64,000 nucleotides of DNA from Artemia franciscana (Eukaryota > Arthropoda > Branchiopoda > Anostraca > Artemiidae): NCBI RefSeq assembly GCF_032884065.1, contig NC_088867.1, positions 28,660,476 through 28,724,475 of the forward strand, read 5' to 3'. Position 1 is the first letter of the stretch, and each line of letters begins with the position of its first letter. The notes beneath the pieces were generated by a model. It ran no database searches and was not told where the DNA came from. It saw only the letters and a list, made by a program, of their open reading frames with translations. This document shows positions 62,729-64,000 of the stretch, one piece after another. The position numbers and the translations under genes were made by a program.

Positions 62729-64000
62729 AGAACATTAAAATTGGAACTTGGAATGTTACGACGTTAAAAAATGACTATCGCATCGACATTTTGACTGACG
62801 AATTCAGACGGTGTGAACTGGATTTATTAGGAGTTTCAGAAACTCATATACCAGGGGTAGGAAGCATGGAATTAGGTGACACAGAATTTGTTTACTCAGG
62901 CAGGAAGGATGGGGTACATAGACAGGGAGTAGGGCTCATAATGAATAAGGAAGCTGCTAAGTCTTGTTTAGGCTGGGAAGTTATTAATAATAGAATACTA
63001 ATTGCTCATTTTATGACTAAAAAGTTTAGGGTATCAGTTATAGTAGTATATGCCCCCATTGAACCAACTGATGGAGATACTAGTGACTCAGATGAATTTT
63101 ACTCACAGTTACAGGAGCAAATAGACAGGGTACCAGGTAGAAATATGGTGTTTTTGCTAGGACATTTTAATGCCCAGGTTGGTAGAAATAGGGATAGATG
63201 GTATCCTAGCCTTGGTAAATTTGGTGTAGGAAAAGAAAACAGTAATGGCTATAGGCTTTTGCAATTTTGTAGGTATAACAACCTAGTTATAACCAATACG
63301 GTGTTTGGTCACAAAATGGCCCATAAGTTGACATGGTATTCACGTGATGGTAAGACAGCAAACCTTATTGATTATGTTATTGTAAACAGAAGACTAGCAG
63401 GATCAATACAAGATACTAGGGTGTATAGGAGTGCCGTTATTGATGTTAAAAGTAAAGATCACCATCTAGTAGTGTCTAAGGTTAATTTAAAGCTGAAATT
63501 TCGGAAGGGTAACTCCCTCCTGGAAAGTTATGATGTTGGTAGACTTCAGGATGAAAATTTGAGAAAAAAATTCCAGGAACAGTTGAATACTAAACTTGAG
63601 GGTTTAAAATTTGACAATGTGGAAGATGGATGGAATAATTTCAGAAAAACAGTTTGTGAAGTTGCTGATGGTGTCCTAGGGAAAAGTGCTAAGACAGCAA
63701 CTAGGAATATTAGTGAAAAAGCTTTAGGTTTAATAGAGAGTAGAAGGGGTTTGTATAAGAATTATCTGAGTGATAGGTCGTATGAAAACAAAAGGAATGT
63801 AAAGAAAGTGGAGAAAGCATTAAAATATGAACTAAGGAGATGTGAAATGGAGGCGATGGATAAAATTGCTGAGGATCTGGAAGATGCGGCTAGACGGCAT
63901 AATAGTAAAATATTATACTGGCATGTTAATAAATTGAAAGGGAGTAGCCAATCCGGACTAGTCCCAGTTAAAGATAGAAATGGGGCCACAATTAGTAATA
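62704..64000 (+). CDS. LINE ORF2, AP-endonuclease domain (CFDP2-like), runs off the window
   Basis: The frame is open for about 432 codons to the last base, with no stop. It carries the apurinic-like endonuclease motifs of non-LTR retrotransposons: K-I-G-T-W-N-V-T-T-L (62737), V-S-E-T-H (Glu), V-Y-A-P, then L-L-G-H-F-N-A-Q-V-G where the family has G-D-F-N (catalytic Asp is His), T-W-Y-S, N-L-I-D-Y-V-I-V-N and K-D-H-H-L-V-V (family S-D-H-x). No ATG precedes the W-N-V motif in frame. The RT half would follow beyond 64000. Likely partner family of the LINE at 7.65-9.03 kb. Active nicking is unlikely with the D-to-H change. Confidence 0.85.

Overview
The window looks like intergenic and intronic DNA from a large, repeat-rich invertebrate genome. 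Long AT-rich stretches, GT-AG introns of kilobases, microsatellites, tRNA-derived SINEs and several degraded transposon classes all point to a eukaryote. The LINE, PLE and SINE types would suit an arthropod, perhaps a crustacean; that is an inference from remembered families, not a search. No bacterial-style operon, rRNA gene or CRISPR array was seen.

Two host genes can be recognised from exons with good splice sites. On the + strand, 3122-3213 and 7349-7480 are the last two coding exons of a receptor-type guanylate cyclase. On the - strand, 59001-59165, 49076-49168 and 46891-47166 are three consecutive, in-phase exons of an MFSD12-like major facilitator transporter; its 9.8 kb intron is packed with repeats. 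A further possible exon of unknown identity lies at 13339-13575 (-).

The rest is mobile DNA. From left to right: a LINE 3' end with a (TAG)n tail and an internal 230-bp duplication (7.65-9.03 kb); a second LINE type (9.87-10.58 kb); a Penelope-type reverse transcriptase directly abutting a 110-bp (TA)n tract (11.6-12.5 kb); a SINE (15.2 kb); arrays of a G-rich ~275-bp repeat in both orientations (16.8-19.8 kb, and again at 53.5-57.7 kb); a third LINE (20.3-21.3 kb, -); a well-delimited 1.96-kb element with ~170-bp inverted ends (22.99-24.95 kb); a hAT relic (26.35-29.7 kb, -); a cluster of foldback elements (29.7-30.9 kb); and degenerate arrays (34.2-35.4 kb).

The most notable locus is 36.5-40.65 kb (-): a decayed Polinton/Maverick (adintovirus-like) endogenous element holding pieces of protein-primed DNA polymerase B, integrase C-terminus, penton (single jelly roll), a pVI/pX-like small protein, double-jelly-roll major capsid protein and adenain-like protease, plus an unassigned stretch. 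Next to it are an array of TTACGTAA/CACGTG-type motifs (41.35-42.26 kb) and an eight-copy ~290-bp tandem array that ends in a Helitron-like hairpin (42.9-45.3 kb).

Inside the large MFSD12 intron lies a broken ORF1-like gene joined to a PWWP domain (55.35-56.44 kb). The right end holds a Penelope-like element with a GIY-YIG domain (60.6-62.2 kb, -) and, diverging from it, the 5' part of a LINE with an AP-endonuclease reading frame open for about 1.3 kb to the window edge (62.7-64.0 kb, +).
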